NCBI RefSeq assembly: GCF_030345795.1
Contig: NZ_JAUALB010000001.1
Coordinates: forward strand, 3,836,001-3,900,000
Origin: Micromonospora sp. WMMA1363
Lineage (GTDB): Bacteria > Actinomycetota > Actinomycetes > Mycobacteriales > Micromonosporaceae
Reading direction: 5' to 3'
DNA length: 64,000 bases
The number at the start of each line of letters is the position of its first letter. The first letter of the stretch is position 1. Both the position numbers and the translations under genes were made by a program. The notes under the pieces are model-generated. The model saw only the letters and a program-made list of their open reading frames with translations, ran no database searches and was not told where the DNA came from. This document shows positions 1 to 7,323 of the stretch, piece after piece.

Positions 1-1
1 C

Positions 2-583
2 ACGGTGGCGCGGTACCTGTTCGCTCTCGGCCGCAAGCGGGTGTTGCCCCCGGCTCTGGGGCGGACCAGCACCCGCACCCGCGCCCCGAAGGTCGGCTCC
101 ATCACGCAGTCCGCGCTCGCCGCGATCGTCCTCGTCGTCTACGCGGCGATGGGCTGGGATCCAATAGTCCACCTGTTCTTCTGGCTCACCGTCGTGGGCG
201 GTCTCGGCGTGCTGATCCTGATGGCCGGCACCTCGGTCGCGGTCATCGCGTACTTCGCCCGCCCGGGGAACCGCGACGGCATCAGCGGGTGGCGGTGGCT
301 CATCGCCCCCGCGCTCGCGTCGGCGGCGCTGCTGTGGATCCTGTGGGCCACCATCGACCAGTTCCACACCCTGCTCGGTGTCGAGGCGACCAACCCGCTG
401 CGGTGGATCTTCCCCGGGGCGTTCGCGGTCGCGGCCGTTCTCGGCGTGCTGTGGGCGCTGGTGCTGCGGGCCGCCAAGCCGGACGTGTACGCCGGCATCG
501 GGCGCGGTGCGAACAGCGTCACCACCGAGGCGGCCGAGGCGCTCGGCCGGACCAACCCGGCGCCGGCTGGGAGCGGGTGGTGA
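2..583 (+). CDS. APC-family amino acid permease, C-terminal part (cut by window edge)
   Basis: The reading frame is open to the left edge, so only the last 193 or so codons are visible. They contain at least four hydrophobic segments. The first visible residues (TVARYLFALGR, then a basic loop) match the cytoplasmic loop between late membrane segments that is typical of APC-superfamily amino acid/polyamine permeases. That family imports or exchanges amino acids across the cytoplasmic membrane. The stop codon lies only two bases before the ATG of the acetyltransferase gene, so this permease is probably transcribed with the following nucleotide-enzyme operon and may supply or export its substrate. 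Substrate is unknown; the family call is from local similarity only. Confidence 0.7.
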   Translation, partial: TVARYLFALGRKRVLPPALGRTSTRTRAPKVGSITQSALAAIVLVVYAAMGWDPIVHLFFWLTVVGGLGVLILMAGTSVAVIAYFARPGNRDGISGWRWLIAPALASAALLWILWATIDQFHTLLGVEATNPLRWIFPGAFAVAAVLGVLWALVLRAAKPDVYAGIGRGANSVTTEAAEALGRTNPAPAGSGW

Positions 584-585
584 CC

Positions 586-1200
586 ATGGCCCCGTTCGCA
601 CCGACGATTCGCCGCGCCACCCCGGCCGAGTCCGACACCGTGGCCGCCGTGCTCGCCGAGGCGTTCCTGCACGGCGACCTCGGCCCCTGGCTGGTCCCCA
701 ACGTCGACACCCGCGAGAAGGTGTACTGGCCGTACTTCCGGCTCCTCACCGAAGGTGCCCAGGCCGCCGGCTGGATCGACGTCACCGACGACCTCGCCGC
801 CGTCGCCCTCTGGTACCCGGTCGGAGACCGGTTCGACGTCGAGATCCCGAACTACGACACCCGCCTCGCGCAGGCGTGCGGCCAGCACCTGCACCGGTTC
901 GTCGCCCTCGACCAGGCGATGCACGAACACCACCCCACCGGTACGCCGCACCACTACCTCGCTCATCTCGGCGTGCACCCGGACCGGCAACGCCAGGGTC
1001 TTGGCAGCGCCCTGCTGGAGCACCACCACACCCAGCTCGACGCCATCGGAATGCCCGCCTATCTGGAGGCCACCAGCAGCCGCCATGGCGTCCTGTACCG
1101 CCGGCATGGCTACCTTCCCCGCCCGGGGTACCGGCTGCCGAAGGGGCCGGAGCTGTACCCGATGTGGCGACGCCCGCGCCCGACCGGGGAGGCGGAATGA
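586..1200 (+). CDS. GNAT-family N-acetyltransferase
   Basis: A 204-residue protein of normal GNAT length. The acetyl-CoA binding motif A is clear: a hydrophobic strand leading to HLGVHPDRQRQGLGSALLEHH (residues about 130-150), matching the family pattern V-x-P-x-x-R/Q-x-x-G-x-G/A. The following LEATSS...LYRRHGY segment is the usual motif B. Such enzymes move an acetyl group from acetyl-CoA to an amine. The ATG at 586 is preferred; a GTG at 580 is possible. The gene begins two bases after the permease stop and its own stop overlaps the next start (ATGA), so it belongs to the operon. The acceptor is unknown; an amino-sugar, amino acid or modified nucleoside would fit the neighbours. Confidence 0.85.
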   Translation: MAPFAPTIRRATPAESDTVAAVLAEAFLHGDLGPWLVPNVDTREKVYWPYFRLLTEGAQAAGWIDVTDDLAAVALWYPVGDRFDVEIPNYDTRLAQACGQHLHRFVALDQAMHEHHPTGTPHHYLAHLGVHPDRQRQGLGSALLEHHHTQLDAIGMPAYLEATSSRHGVLYRRHGYLPRPGYRLPKGPELYPMWRRPRPTGEAE

Positions 1201-2234
1201 GGGTCGGGTATAGCTGCTGGGGGTTCCTCGGCCCCGGGGTGGTGGACACGCCGGACGGGTCGCGGGCCTACCGCCGCCCGCTGATCGACGGGCTTACCGC
1301 CGCCGGGCACGAGGTGGTACTCGTCCAGCGCAACCGGGACCTGGCCGAGGCGGGCCTGGACCTGCGCGGCCAGTACACCTTCGGCGGCCTACCCGACCTC
1401 GACGTGCTGATGCTGGAGTGGCGGTGGCCGCTGCCGGGCCGCAACACCACCCCGTGCGGCACCCCAGGCCACACCTGCGACCTGCACCGGCAAACCGAGC
1501 TGCTGGAGCACTACACCCGCGCGTGCGGCACCCCCACCGTGATCTGGGACCTCGACCGGCAGCTCCCCGCCGACGACCCGCTCCGCGCGCTTCCGAACGT
1601 GACGGTGTGCGAGTTCGCCCTGCACCCGACCCCGGGCGCCACGACCCTGCTGTGCCCGGTGCCGGACACGGCGCTGGACGCCGCCGACCCCGCCGCCCTC
1701 GCCGCGCTGACCCGGCCGCTGTCGCTGGTGTACGTCGGCAACCAGTACGACCGCGACGACGCCTTCGACCGCTACTTCGCCCCGGCCGCGCGCCACGTCG
1801 GGCACCGGGTGGCCGGCAAGTGGCCGCGCACCGAGCGGTGGCCGCACGTCACCTTCACCGGCCGCTGCCCCCTTGCCGAGGTGGCGGCCATCCACCGGCA
1901 GTCCCTCGCGACGGTGCTGCTGCTACCCGAGCGGTACAACGCGGTCGGGCACATGACGTCCCGGCTGTTCGAGGCCCTGCTCGCCGGCTGCCTTCCTCTT
2001 CTGCCGGCCGAGTTCGTGGGCGGGGAGGCGTTCGTGCCGCCGGTGCTGCGCGTCAGCGACGGGGCGGACGTGGTGCAGCGGGTCGAGCAACTGCAACGCA
2101 TGGCCGGCACGACCGAGCACGCGGACCTGATCGCGGCGTGTTTGGGCTTGCTCGAGCCGATGCGGCTGTCCCGGCAGGTCGCCGTCCTCGACGACGTCTT
2201 CACCACCCTGACCAGCCTGAGCCCCCGGAGGTAG
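1197..2234 (+). CDS. glycosyltransferase-like protein (GT-B, CgeB/group 1 style)
   Basis: 345 residues. The N-terminus (GYSCWGFLGPGVVDTPDG) looks like a GT-B N-domain glycine loop, and the C-terminal half carries the features of the nucleotide-sugar binding domain: LVYVGNQYDRDD (about 180-190), a HVTFTGRCPLAEVAAIHRQS stretch, and the RLFEALLAGCLPLLP motif (about 260-275), in which glutamate and the GCLPL turn correspond to the donor-binding E-x7-E region of family 1 and CgeB-like glycosyltransferases. Start overlaps the GNAT stop by four bases. In context it may glycosylate a nucleotide or small product of the neighbouring enzymes. The donor and acceptor cannot be read from sequence. Confidence 0.6.
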   Translation: MRVGYSCWGFLGPGVVDTPDGSRAYRRPLIDGLTAAGHEVVLVQRNRDLAEAGLDLRGQYTFGGLPDLDVLMLEWRWPLPGRNTTPCGTPGHTCDLHRQTELLEHYTRACGTPTVIWDLDRQLPADDPLRALPNVTVCEFALHPTPGATTLLCPVPDTALDAADPAALAALTRPLSLVYVGNQYDRDDAFDRYFAPAARHVGHRVAGKWPRTERWPHVTFTGRCPLAEVAAIHRQSLATVLLLPERYNAVGHMTSRLFEALLAGCLPLLPAEFVGGEAFVPPVLRVSDGADVVQRVEQLQRMAGTTEHADLIAACLGLLEPMRLSRQVAVLDDVFTTLTSLSPRR

Positions 2235-2236
2235 CC

Positions 2237-3262
2237 ATGGTCTACGGCCCCACCTACGACAGCTTCGAGCAGGCGTACCTCGCGGTGCTGCGCACCGTCG
2301 CCCGGCGCCACCAGTACGAGACGAACGGGCGCGGTAAGAAGGCCCGGGAGATCATCAACAGCAGCTTCACGATCACCGACCCAGTTGACCGCACCCCGTA
2401 CCTGGCCGCCCGGCGGACCAACATCGTGTTCAACCACGCCGAGGCGCTGTGGTACCTGACCGGCCGCGACGACCTCGACATGATCGGCTACTACGCGCCG
2501 CGGCTGCGCGACCTCGCCATCGAGGGCCGGCTCACCGGCACCGCCTACGGACCGAGGCTGTTCACCCCGAACGGTCCGGATGGGCGCAGCCAGTTCGACC
2601 GCGTCGTGTCCCTGCTACGCGAGGACCCGGACACCAAACGCGCCGCCATGGTCATCATGCGGCCCGACGAGCTGACCGACCCGACCCACCCGGACGTGGC
2701 CTGCACCCTCGGCCTGCAGTTCCTGCTCCGTGACGGCGCGCTGCACGCCGCCGCCTACATGCGCGGCAACGACGCGGTGATCGGGCTGCTGTGCGACACG
2801 TTCTCGTTCACCTTCCTCCAGGAGTACACGGCCCGCCGCCTCGGCGTCGAGGTCGGCACGTATGCCCACCACGTCGGTTCCATGCACGTCAACCTACTCG
2901 ACCTGGACCGCGTCGATGCGATCCTCGCCGAGGCCGCCGGGCCGACCGCCCGGCCGAGGTTCCCGGTTCCGTCGATGCCGGCCACCAGCCACGACGACCT
3001 TGCCCTGGTCATGGCCTGGGAGGAGAGCCTGCGCACCAACACCCGCCGCCTCGACCCGGTGCGCTTGGACCGTGTCTCGCTGCCGCTGTACTGGCAGCAG
3101 GTACTCGCCCTGTTCGAGGTGTACCGGCAGATCGTCCACGACCCGGACGGCACCGTCGGCCCGGACGCCATGGCCGCGTTGCATCCCGGCCACCGGTGGC
3201 TGGTGGCCCGCCGCTGGCCGGACCGGATGCCCGCCACGATCCGGGCCGGGTGGCCGTCGTGA
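2237..3262 (+). CDS. thymidylate-synthase-like pyrimidine C5 (hydroxy)methyltransferase
   Basis: 341 residues with a thymidylate synthase fold signature. The catalytic cysteine lies in DVACTLGLQF (Cys156), followed by the phosphate-binding region YMRGNDAVIGL. In canonical ThyA the residue eight after the conserved Asp is Asn177, which binds uracil N3/O4; here that place is Asp187 (codon 2795-2797, in LLCDTFSF). Asn-to-Asp at this site is the known signature of cytidylate hydroxymethylases (phage dCMP hydroxymethylase and CMP hydroxymethylases of nucleoside antibiotic clusters). I infer a cytidine-type substrate and a 5-hydroxymethyl product. The gene starts two bases after the previous stop and overlaps the next start (GTGA). 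A housekeeping ThyA role is unlikely given this context. Confidence 0.75.
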   Translation: MVYGPTYDSFEQAYLAVLRTVARRHQYETNGRGKKAREIINSSFTITDPVDRTPYLAARRTNIVFNHAEALWYLTGRDDLDMIGYYAPRLRDLAIEGRLTGTAYGPRLFTPNGPDGRSQFDRVVSLLREDPDTKRAAMVIMRPDELTDPTHPDVACTLGLQFLLRDGALHAAAYMRGNDAVIGLLCDTFSFTFLQEYTARRLGVEVGTYAHHVGSMHVNLLDLDRVDAILAEAAGPTARPRFPVPSMPATSHDDLALVMAWEESLRTNTRRLDPVRLDRVSLPLYWQQVLALFEVYRQIVHDPDGTVGPDAMAALHPGHRWLVARRWPDRMPATIRAGWPS

Positions 3263-3783
3263 CCCCGCCGCCCGGGGTGGACTGGTCGGACTGGACCGTG
3301 ATCATCCTCAAGCCCGACTGCCTGGCCCGTGGCCTGCGTGAACCGGTGCTCGTCTGGGTCCAACGCGAGGTCCAGGTGGTCGACGTCCGCACGGTGTGGC
3401 CCACCGAGGCGCAGATCTTCGTGCACTACTCCGACATGTTGCCGCTGTCCGCGAAGATCGGCCGCGACGTGCCCGCCGAGCTGCGGCGCATCTTCGTCGG
3501 CCAACCCACCGGCCTCGCGCTGGCCTACGGTCCCAACGCCGCACCGAGGCTGCGTGAGCGGCTCGGCCCGACCGACCCGGCCACCGCGCCGGCCGACACC
3601 ATCCGGGGCCGCTTCGGCATCGACAGCCTGCGCGCCGCGATGGCCGAGGGCCGCCTGGTCGACAACCTGATCCACAGCTCCGACACCGTCGAGGTCGTAC
3701 CCCGCGACTTCGGCATCTGGTACGGCCCCGGCGCCGCGCACCTGCTCCGCGCCCCTGCGACCCCTTCCGGAGGTACCCGGTGA
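3259..3783 (+). CDS. nucleoside-diphosphate-kinase-like protein
   Basis: 174 residues with NDK landmarks in order: the start strand TVIILKPDCLARG, the ADTIRGRFG segment that follows a G-P-T-D-P turn, and the active-site region NLIHSSDTVE in which the histidine is kept. Classical NDK (about 135-145 residues) has N-x-x-H-G-S-D; here Gly is Ser, and the protein has an expanded middle, so it is a divergent paralogue. NDKs pass a gamma phosphate through a phosphohistidine to (d)NDPs. Next to a cytidylate-type synthase, it could raise a modified nucleotide to the triphosphate, an inference. Overlaps both neighbours by four bases (GTGA at each end). Confidence 0.75.
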   Translation: MTPPPGVDWSDWTVIILKPDCLARGLREPVLVWVQREVQVVDVRTVWPTEAQIFVHYSDMLPLSAKIGRDVPAELRRIFVGQPTGLALAYGPNAAPRLRERLGPTDPATAPADTIRGRFGIDSLRAAMAEGRLVDNLIHSSDTVEVVPRDFGIWYGPGAAHLLRAPATPSGGTR

Positions 3784-5027
3784 CCAGCACCGCCGCACCG
3801 ACCTTCACGTCCGGCCCCCGGCTGCTGCCGGTCATGCCCGCCGACCAGCAGGCCGACCTGGACCCCTACATGGCGCAGGTCGTCGGCTACCGCAAGTCTG
3901 GGCTGAGCCTCAACCACATCATCGGCTGCCCCCTGGAGTGCGGCTACTGCGTACGGCACTTCTGGGGCAACTTCGAGGTCAAGGTCCCGCACCTGCTGAT
4001 GCCCACCGACGAGGCGATCGACCGGCTCGTCGGACACGAGGCGTTCCGCCCCGACGTCACCCCGATCCAACTGTTCAACAAAGCCACCGACCCGTTCCTG
4101 CCCGGCGTCAAACCGCACCTGTTCCAGGTCCTGCGCGCCATGGACGCGAGCGGCTTCACCAATCACGTCCTGCTGATCACCCGGTTCAAGGTCACCGAGG
4201 CGGACATGGCCGCGCTGGAGAAGCTGCGGCACCTGCGGGTCACGCTGCTGTTCACCTACTCCGGGATCAGCGACCCGCGCGTGGAGCCGATCTCCAAGAG
4301 CGAGATCACGGTGACGTCGATCCGCACCGCCGCCGCGCACAAGCGCCGTACCGGGGTGGTGCTGTACTGGCGGCCGATCGTGCCCGGCTGGAACGACGCC
4401 CCCGACACCATGGCGCACGTGCTCGACATCGGCCGCGATGCCGACGCGATCGTGTTCACCGGCTACTACCACAAGCCCGAGAACGCCGACTACCTGCGCG
4501 GACTCGGCGTGCCCGTGCCGTTCGGGGAGGACTACCACCGGCGCAAGACCATGCCCGCCGACCTCGACGCCGCCGTGGTCGCCGCCTGGCGTGCCTCCGG
4601 GATCAGCACGCCGCTGTTCCGCAAGACGAGCTGCGGCGTCGCCTACGCGCACGAGGTGGCCGACTACAACGGCCACTGGGGCGTGCGCGAGCTGTGCGAC
4701 ATCTGCCCCGCCGCCCAGCAGCGGCGCTGCGCCGACGACCACACCCAACCCACCCCGGCCAGCATGGACCGCATCCTCGGCCAGCTCGGCTACCAGACGC
4801 AGTACGTAATCGAGGACGGCCACGTGTGGACCCACGGCCTCGGCGAGCAGCGCCGCTACGCCATCCAACACGGCCTGCGGTACCAGATCTGGGAACTCGA
4901 CCAGCCCCACCACCTGCACGCCCACGGCCGATCCCTCACCGGACACGGCACCGACGCCACGCAGGTCGAGGCGTTCACGGCGGTGCGCCGGCAGTTCGAG
5001 CAGGAGGCGCGGTATGAAGATGACTGA
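3780..5027 (+). CDS. radical SAM enzyme (spore-photoproduct-lyase-like)
   Basis: 415 residues. The [4Fe-4S]/SAM motif C-x3-C-x2-C is at Cys50, Cys54 and Cys57 (GCPLECGYC), in a (beta/alpha) barrel of about 250 residues. A second group of cysteines follows the barrel at Cys285, Cys306, Cys309 and Cys317, spaced as if to bind an auxiliary cluster or metal. The overall look is closest to the SPL-like radical SAM group that acts on nucleic acid bases, but I cannot fix the subfamily. It is translationally coupled to the NDK-like gene (GTGA) and its end overlaps the exonuclease start by 14 bases. In this operon it is the likely chemistry-defining enzyme acting on a nucleotide. Confidence 0.8.
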   Translation: MTSTAAPTFTSGPRLLPVMPADQQADLDPYMAQVVGYRKSGLSLNHIIGCPLECGYCVRHFWGNFEVKVPHLLMPTDEAIDRLVGHEAFRPDVTPIQLFNKATDPFLPGVKPHLFQVLRAMDASGFTNHVLLITRFKVTEADMAALEKLRHLRVTLLFTYSGISDPRVEPISKSEITVTSIRTAAAHKRRTGVVLYWRPIVPGWNDAPDTMAHVLDIGRDADAIVFTGYYHKPENADYLRGLGVPVPFGEDYHRRKTMPADLDAAVVAAWRASGISTPLFRKTSCGVAYAHEVADYNGHWGVRELCDICPAAQQRRCADDHTQPTPASMDRILGQLGYQTQYVIEDGHVWTHGLGEQRRYAIQHGLRYQIWELDQPHHLHAHGRSLTGHGTDATQVEAFTAVRRQFEQEARYEDD

Positions 5028-5688
5028 CCCCGACACCCGGCAGGACGGACCCGTGACCGGCACCGACGCCTGGCACCAGGCCGACCTCGTCGCCCTGGAC
5101 CTGGAAGGCAGCGGCGCCCAGGACCGCGACCACGAGGCCATCCTGGAGATCGCGCTCGTCCCCCTTGCCGCCGGGCAGCCGGCCCTCGCCGATGCGTACG
5201 CCACCCTGGTCAACCCGGGCCGCCCCATCCCCGCCCGGGCATGGATCGCGCCCGGACTGACCAACGACGTACTCAGCCGCGCCCGGCCGTTGACCGCGAT
5301 CGAGCCCGAGCTGGCCGGCCGCATCACCGGCCGGTGGCTCGTCGGGCACAACATCGGCGTCGACTGGCGCCTGCTGCACCGCCTTTGCCCCTCCATCGCG
5401 CCGGCCGGGCTCATCGACACACTGCGCCTTGCCCGCGCCTGCCGCATCGACGCCGGCGGGAACAGCCTCACCACGCTGCTCGAACACCTCGACCTCACCG
5501 CCACGGTCACCCAGGCGGTGCCCGACGGCCAGCCACACCGAGCCCTGTGGGACGCCACCGGGGCGGCCATCCTCGTTGGCGGCCTCGTCACCCGACGGTG
5601 GCCCGCCGGTGTCGCACTAGCCGGCCTGTGCGCGGTGGCCGCCCTGCCGGACCTCGTACCGACGCAGGCACCGGACACGTTGTTCTGA
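5014..5688 (+). CDS. DnaQ-like 3'-5' exonuclease
   Basis: 224 residues with the DEDDh exonuclease motifs in order: ALDLEGSG (Exo I, Asp and Glu metal ligands, about residue 30), GHNIGVDWRLL (Exo II Asp), and PHRALWDATGA (Exo III His and Asp). These enzymes release nucleoside monophosphates from 3' ends with two metal ions. The final 40 residues are hydrophobic and unlike a polymerase subunit. As the last gene of a tightly overlapping operon of nucleotide enzymes, it may supply NMP substrate from nucleic acid or remove modified residues; this is inference. A housekeeping proofreading role is unlikely here. Confidence 0.8.
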   Translation: MKMTDPDTRQDGPVTGTDAWHQADLVALDLEGSGAQDRDHEAILEIALVPLAAGQPALADAYATLVNPGRPIPARAWIAPGLTNDVLSRARPLTAIEPELAGRITGRWLVGHNIGVDWRLLHRLCPSIAPAGLIDTLRLARACRIDAGGNSLTTLLEHLDLTATVTQAVPDGQPHRALWDATGAAILVGGLVTRRWPAGVALAGLCAVAALPDLVPTQAPDTLF

Positions 5689-5828
5689 CCCCAGCTCAGT
5701 ACGTAGGTCAGCCGAAATGAACCAACCGTGACGCGGCGAGTCGAGTCGCTAGCCGCGGTGTTGACCTGAACAGCGAGAAGGCCGGGCCATCCAACCGGGC
5801 GGCCCAGATGAAAAGGAGAGTGCAACCA

Positions 5829-7070
5829 GTGAGCGTCGACACGGTGAGCGCCGAGGGCCTACATGCCGCCATGGTCGATCAGCTCGTCGCTGATCACGCC
5901 GACAAGGGGCTGACGATGCGGCCCGAGGTGGAGGCGGCCCTTCGCGCCGTCCGCCGCCACCTGTTCACCCCGGATGCGCCGCTGGAGGAGGCGTACCGCG
6001 CCGACCAGGCCGTGATCACCAAGCGACGCGGCGACGAGGCCGTCAGCTCGGTGTCGGCGCCCTGGCTGATCGCGGAGATGCTCGGTCAGGCGGCCGACGC
6101 CGTCGACGGCGGACTACGCGACCGGCACGTGTTGGAGATCGGCTCCGGCGGCTACAACGCGGCGCTGCTGCGCGAGCTGGTCGGGCCGGCGGGCTCGGTC
6201 ACGACCGTGGACATCGACCGCGACGTGACCGACCGGGCCACGGCGTGCCTGGCGGCGGCCGGCTACGACGACGTGACCGTCGTCTGTGCCGACGCCGACC
6301 AGCCGATCGGCCACGACCGCTCCTACGACCTGATCATCGTGACGGTCGGCGCGTGGGACATCCCCCCGGCCTGGACCGGACAGCTCGCCGCGACCGGCAC
6401 CCTGGTCGTGCCGCTGCGCACGTTCGGAATGACCCGCTCGTGGGCGCTGCGCCGGACCGGTAACCGGCTAACCAGCCACAGCCAACGCCTGTGCGGCTTC
6501 GTGTCCATGCAGGGCTCCGGCGCCCACGAGATGCGCTACGTCGACATCGCCGACGGCGTGCACCTGCGGCTGGACGAACTCGGGCAGCAGGTCGATCCGG
6601 AGGCCATCGGCGCGCTGCTGTCGCAACCGCCGGCGCAGGAGTGGGCCGGGGCGAGCCTGCCGCCGCGCACCGTCCTGGCCGACCTCGACCTGTGGCTCGC
6701 GGCGCGCATCACGCAGGCGGGGCAGCAGTTCGTGGTGCTCACCGCCCAGCAGGAGGCCATCGACGCCGGCCTCGTGAACCCGGCGTGGCGCTACGGCACG
6801 CCCGCCGCCCTGCACGACGGCACCTTCAGCTACCGCTCGGCGCTCAAGTGGACGGGCGACCTGTTCGACGTGGGCGCCCGCGCGCACGGCCGCGACGCAG
6901 GCGCGGCGGCCGAACGGATGGTCGAGCACATGCGCGCCTGGCTGGACGCGGGCAGCCCCTCGCCGATGCTGCACGTCCTGCCCGCTGGAACTCCCGACGG
7001 CGACCTGCCGGCCGGGACGGTGCTGGACAAGCGGCACAGCCGCGTCGTCCTCACCTTCAACCCCTCGTAG
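5829..7070 (+). CDS. PIMT-like methyltransferase of FxLD lanthipeptide system
   Basis: 413 residues. The N-terminal half is a protein-L-isoaspartate O-methyltransferase domain: it begins with a PIMT-like substrate region (RRHLFTPDAP, then the AYRADQAVITK stretch) and has the SAM-binding loop VLEIGSGGYNAALL (about residue 100) followed by the acidic VDID strand. The C-terminal half of about 200 residues is the extension seen in FxLD-system methyltransferases. The start GTG at 5829 is chosen because AAGGAG lies 11 bases upstream; an ATG at 5808 lies before that site. Such enzymes O-methylate Asp in RiPP precursors, leading to succinimide or isoaspartate. The precursor gene follows 12 bases later. 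Confidence 0.85.
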   Translation: MSVDTVSAEGLHAAMVDQLVADHADKGLTMRPEVEAALRAVRRHLFTPDAPLEEAYRADQAVITKRRGDEAVSSVSAPWLIAEMLGQAADAVDGGLRDRHVLEIGSGGYNAALLRELVGPAGSVTTVDIDRDVTDRATACLAAAGYDDVTVVCADADQPIGHDRSYDLIIVTVGAWDIPPAWTGQLAATGTLVVPLRTFGMTRSWALRRTGNRLTSHSQRLCGFVSMQGSGAHEMRYVDIADGVHLRLDELGQQVDPEAIGALLSQPPAQEWAGASLPPRTVLADLDLWLAARITQAGQQFVVLTAQQEAIDAGLVNPAWRYGTPAALHDGTFSYRSALKWTGDLFDVGARAHGRDAGAAAERMVEHMRAWLDAGSPSPMLHVLPAGTPDGDLPAGTVLDKRHSRVVLTFNPS

Positions 7071-7082
7071 AAAGGCACGCCC

Positions 7083-7250
7083 ATGAACGAAACGGTCGTC
7101 CCCACGGTCGCCCCTGAGTTCACCCTGGACGTCACCCTCGTCGACGCCGGCCCCGCCGCGACCGGCTACGCCACCGGCACCGACGACAACTGCGGCTCGG
7201 GCAACACGGGCTCCAACGCCTGCACGACCCGCTGCGACGCCGGCAACTGA
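7083..7250 (+). CDS. FxLD-family lanthipeptide precursor peptide
   Basis: 55-residue peptide. The leader has the family-defining FxLD box at residues 13-16 (FTLD). The C-terminal core region (about residues 28-55) is rich in Thr, Ser, Gly and Asn and carries three cysteines at 37, 47 and 51. These allow up to three lanthionine or methyllanthionine rings with the Ser/Thr residues at 31, 33, 39, 42, 44, 48 and 49. Asp34, Asp35 and Asp52 are possible targets of the PIMT-like enzyme encoded just upstream. A good ribosome site (AGAAAGG) precedes the ATG. It sits between the methyltransferase and the LanB gene, with a strong hairpin behind it. Confidence 0.92.
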   Translation: MNETVVPTVAPEFTLDVTLVDAGPAATGYATGTDDNCGSGNTGSNACTTRCDAGN

Positions 7251-7272
7251 CCCGACCGCTCCCCGCACATCC

Positions 7273-7300
7273 AGGCCCGGCGTCGCACGGCGCCGGGCCT
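7273..7300 (+). terminator. hairpin between lanthipeptide precursor and LanB gene
   Basis: A perfect 10-bp stem (AGGCCCGGCG / CGCCGGGCCT, 8-base loop) lies 23 bases after the precursor stop, with no T-run. Such hairpins after RiPP precursor genes usually act as partial terminators or mRNA stabilisers that give excess precursor over enzymes. That function is inferred. Confidence 0.6.
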
Positions 7301-7323
7301 GCCGACCCCCTCGGTGGTGCAGC

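Noticed and set aside
3525..5825. Long minus-strand open frame (over 700 codons) against the radical SAM and exonuclease genes
   Set aside because: Its reading is a shadow of GC-rich coding DNA; the plus strand has clear motifs and the operon overlaps.
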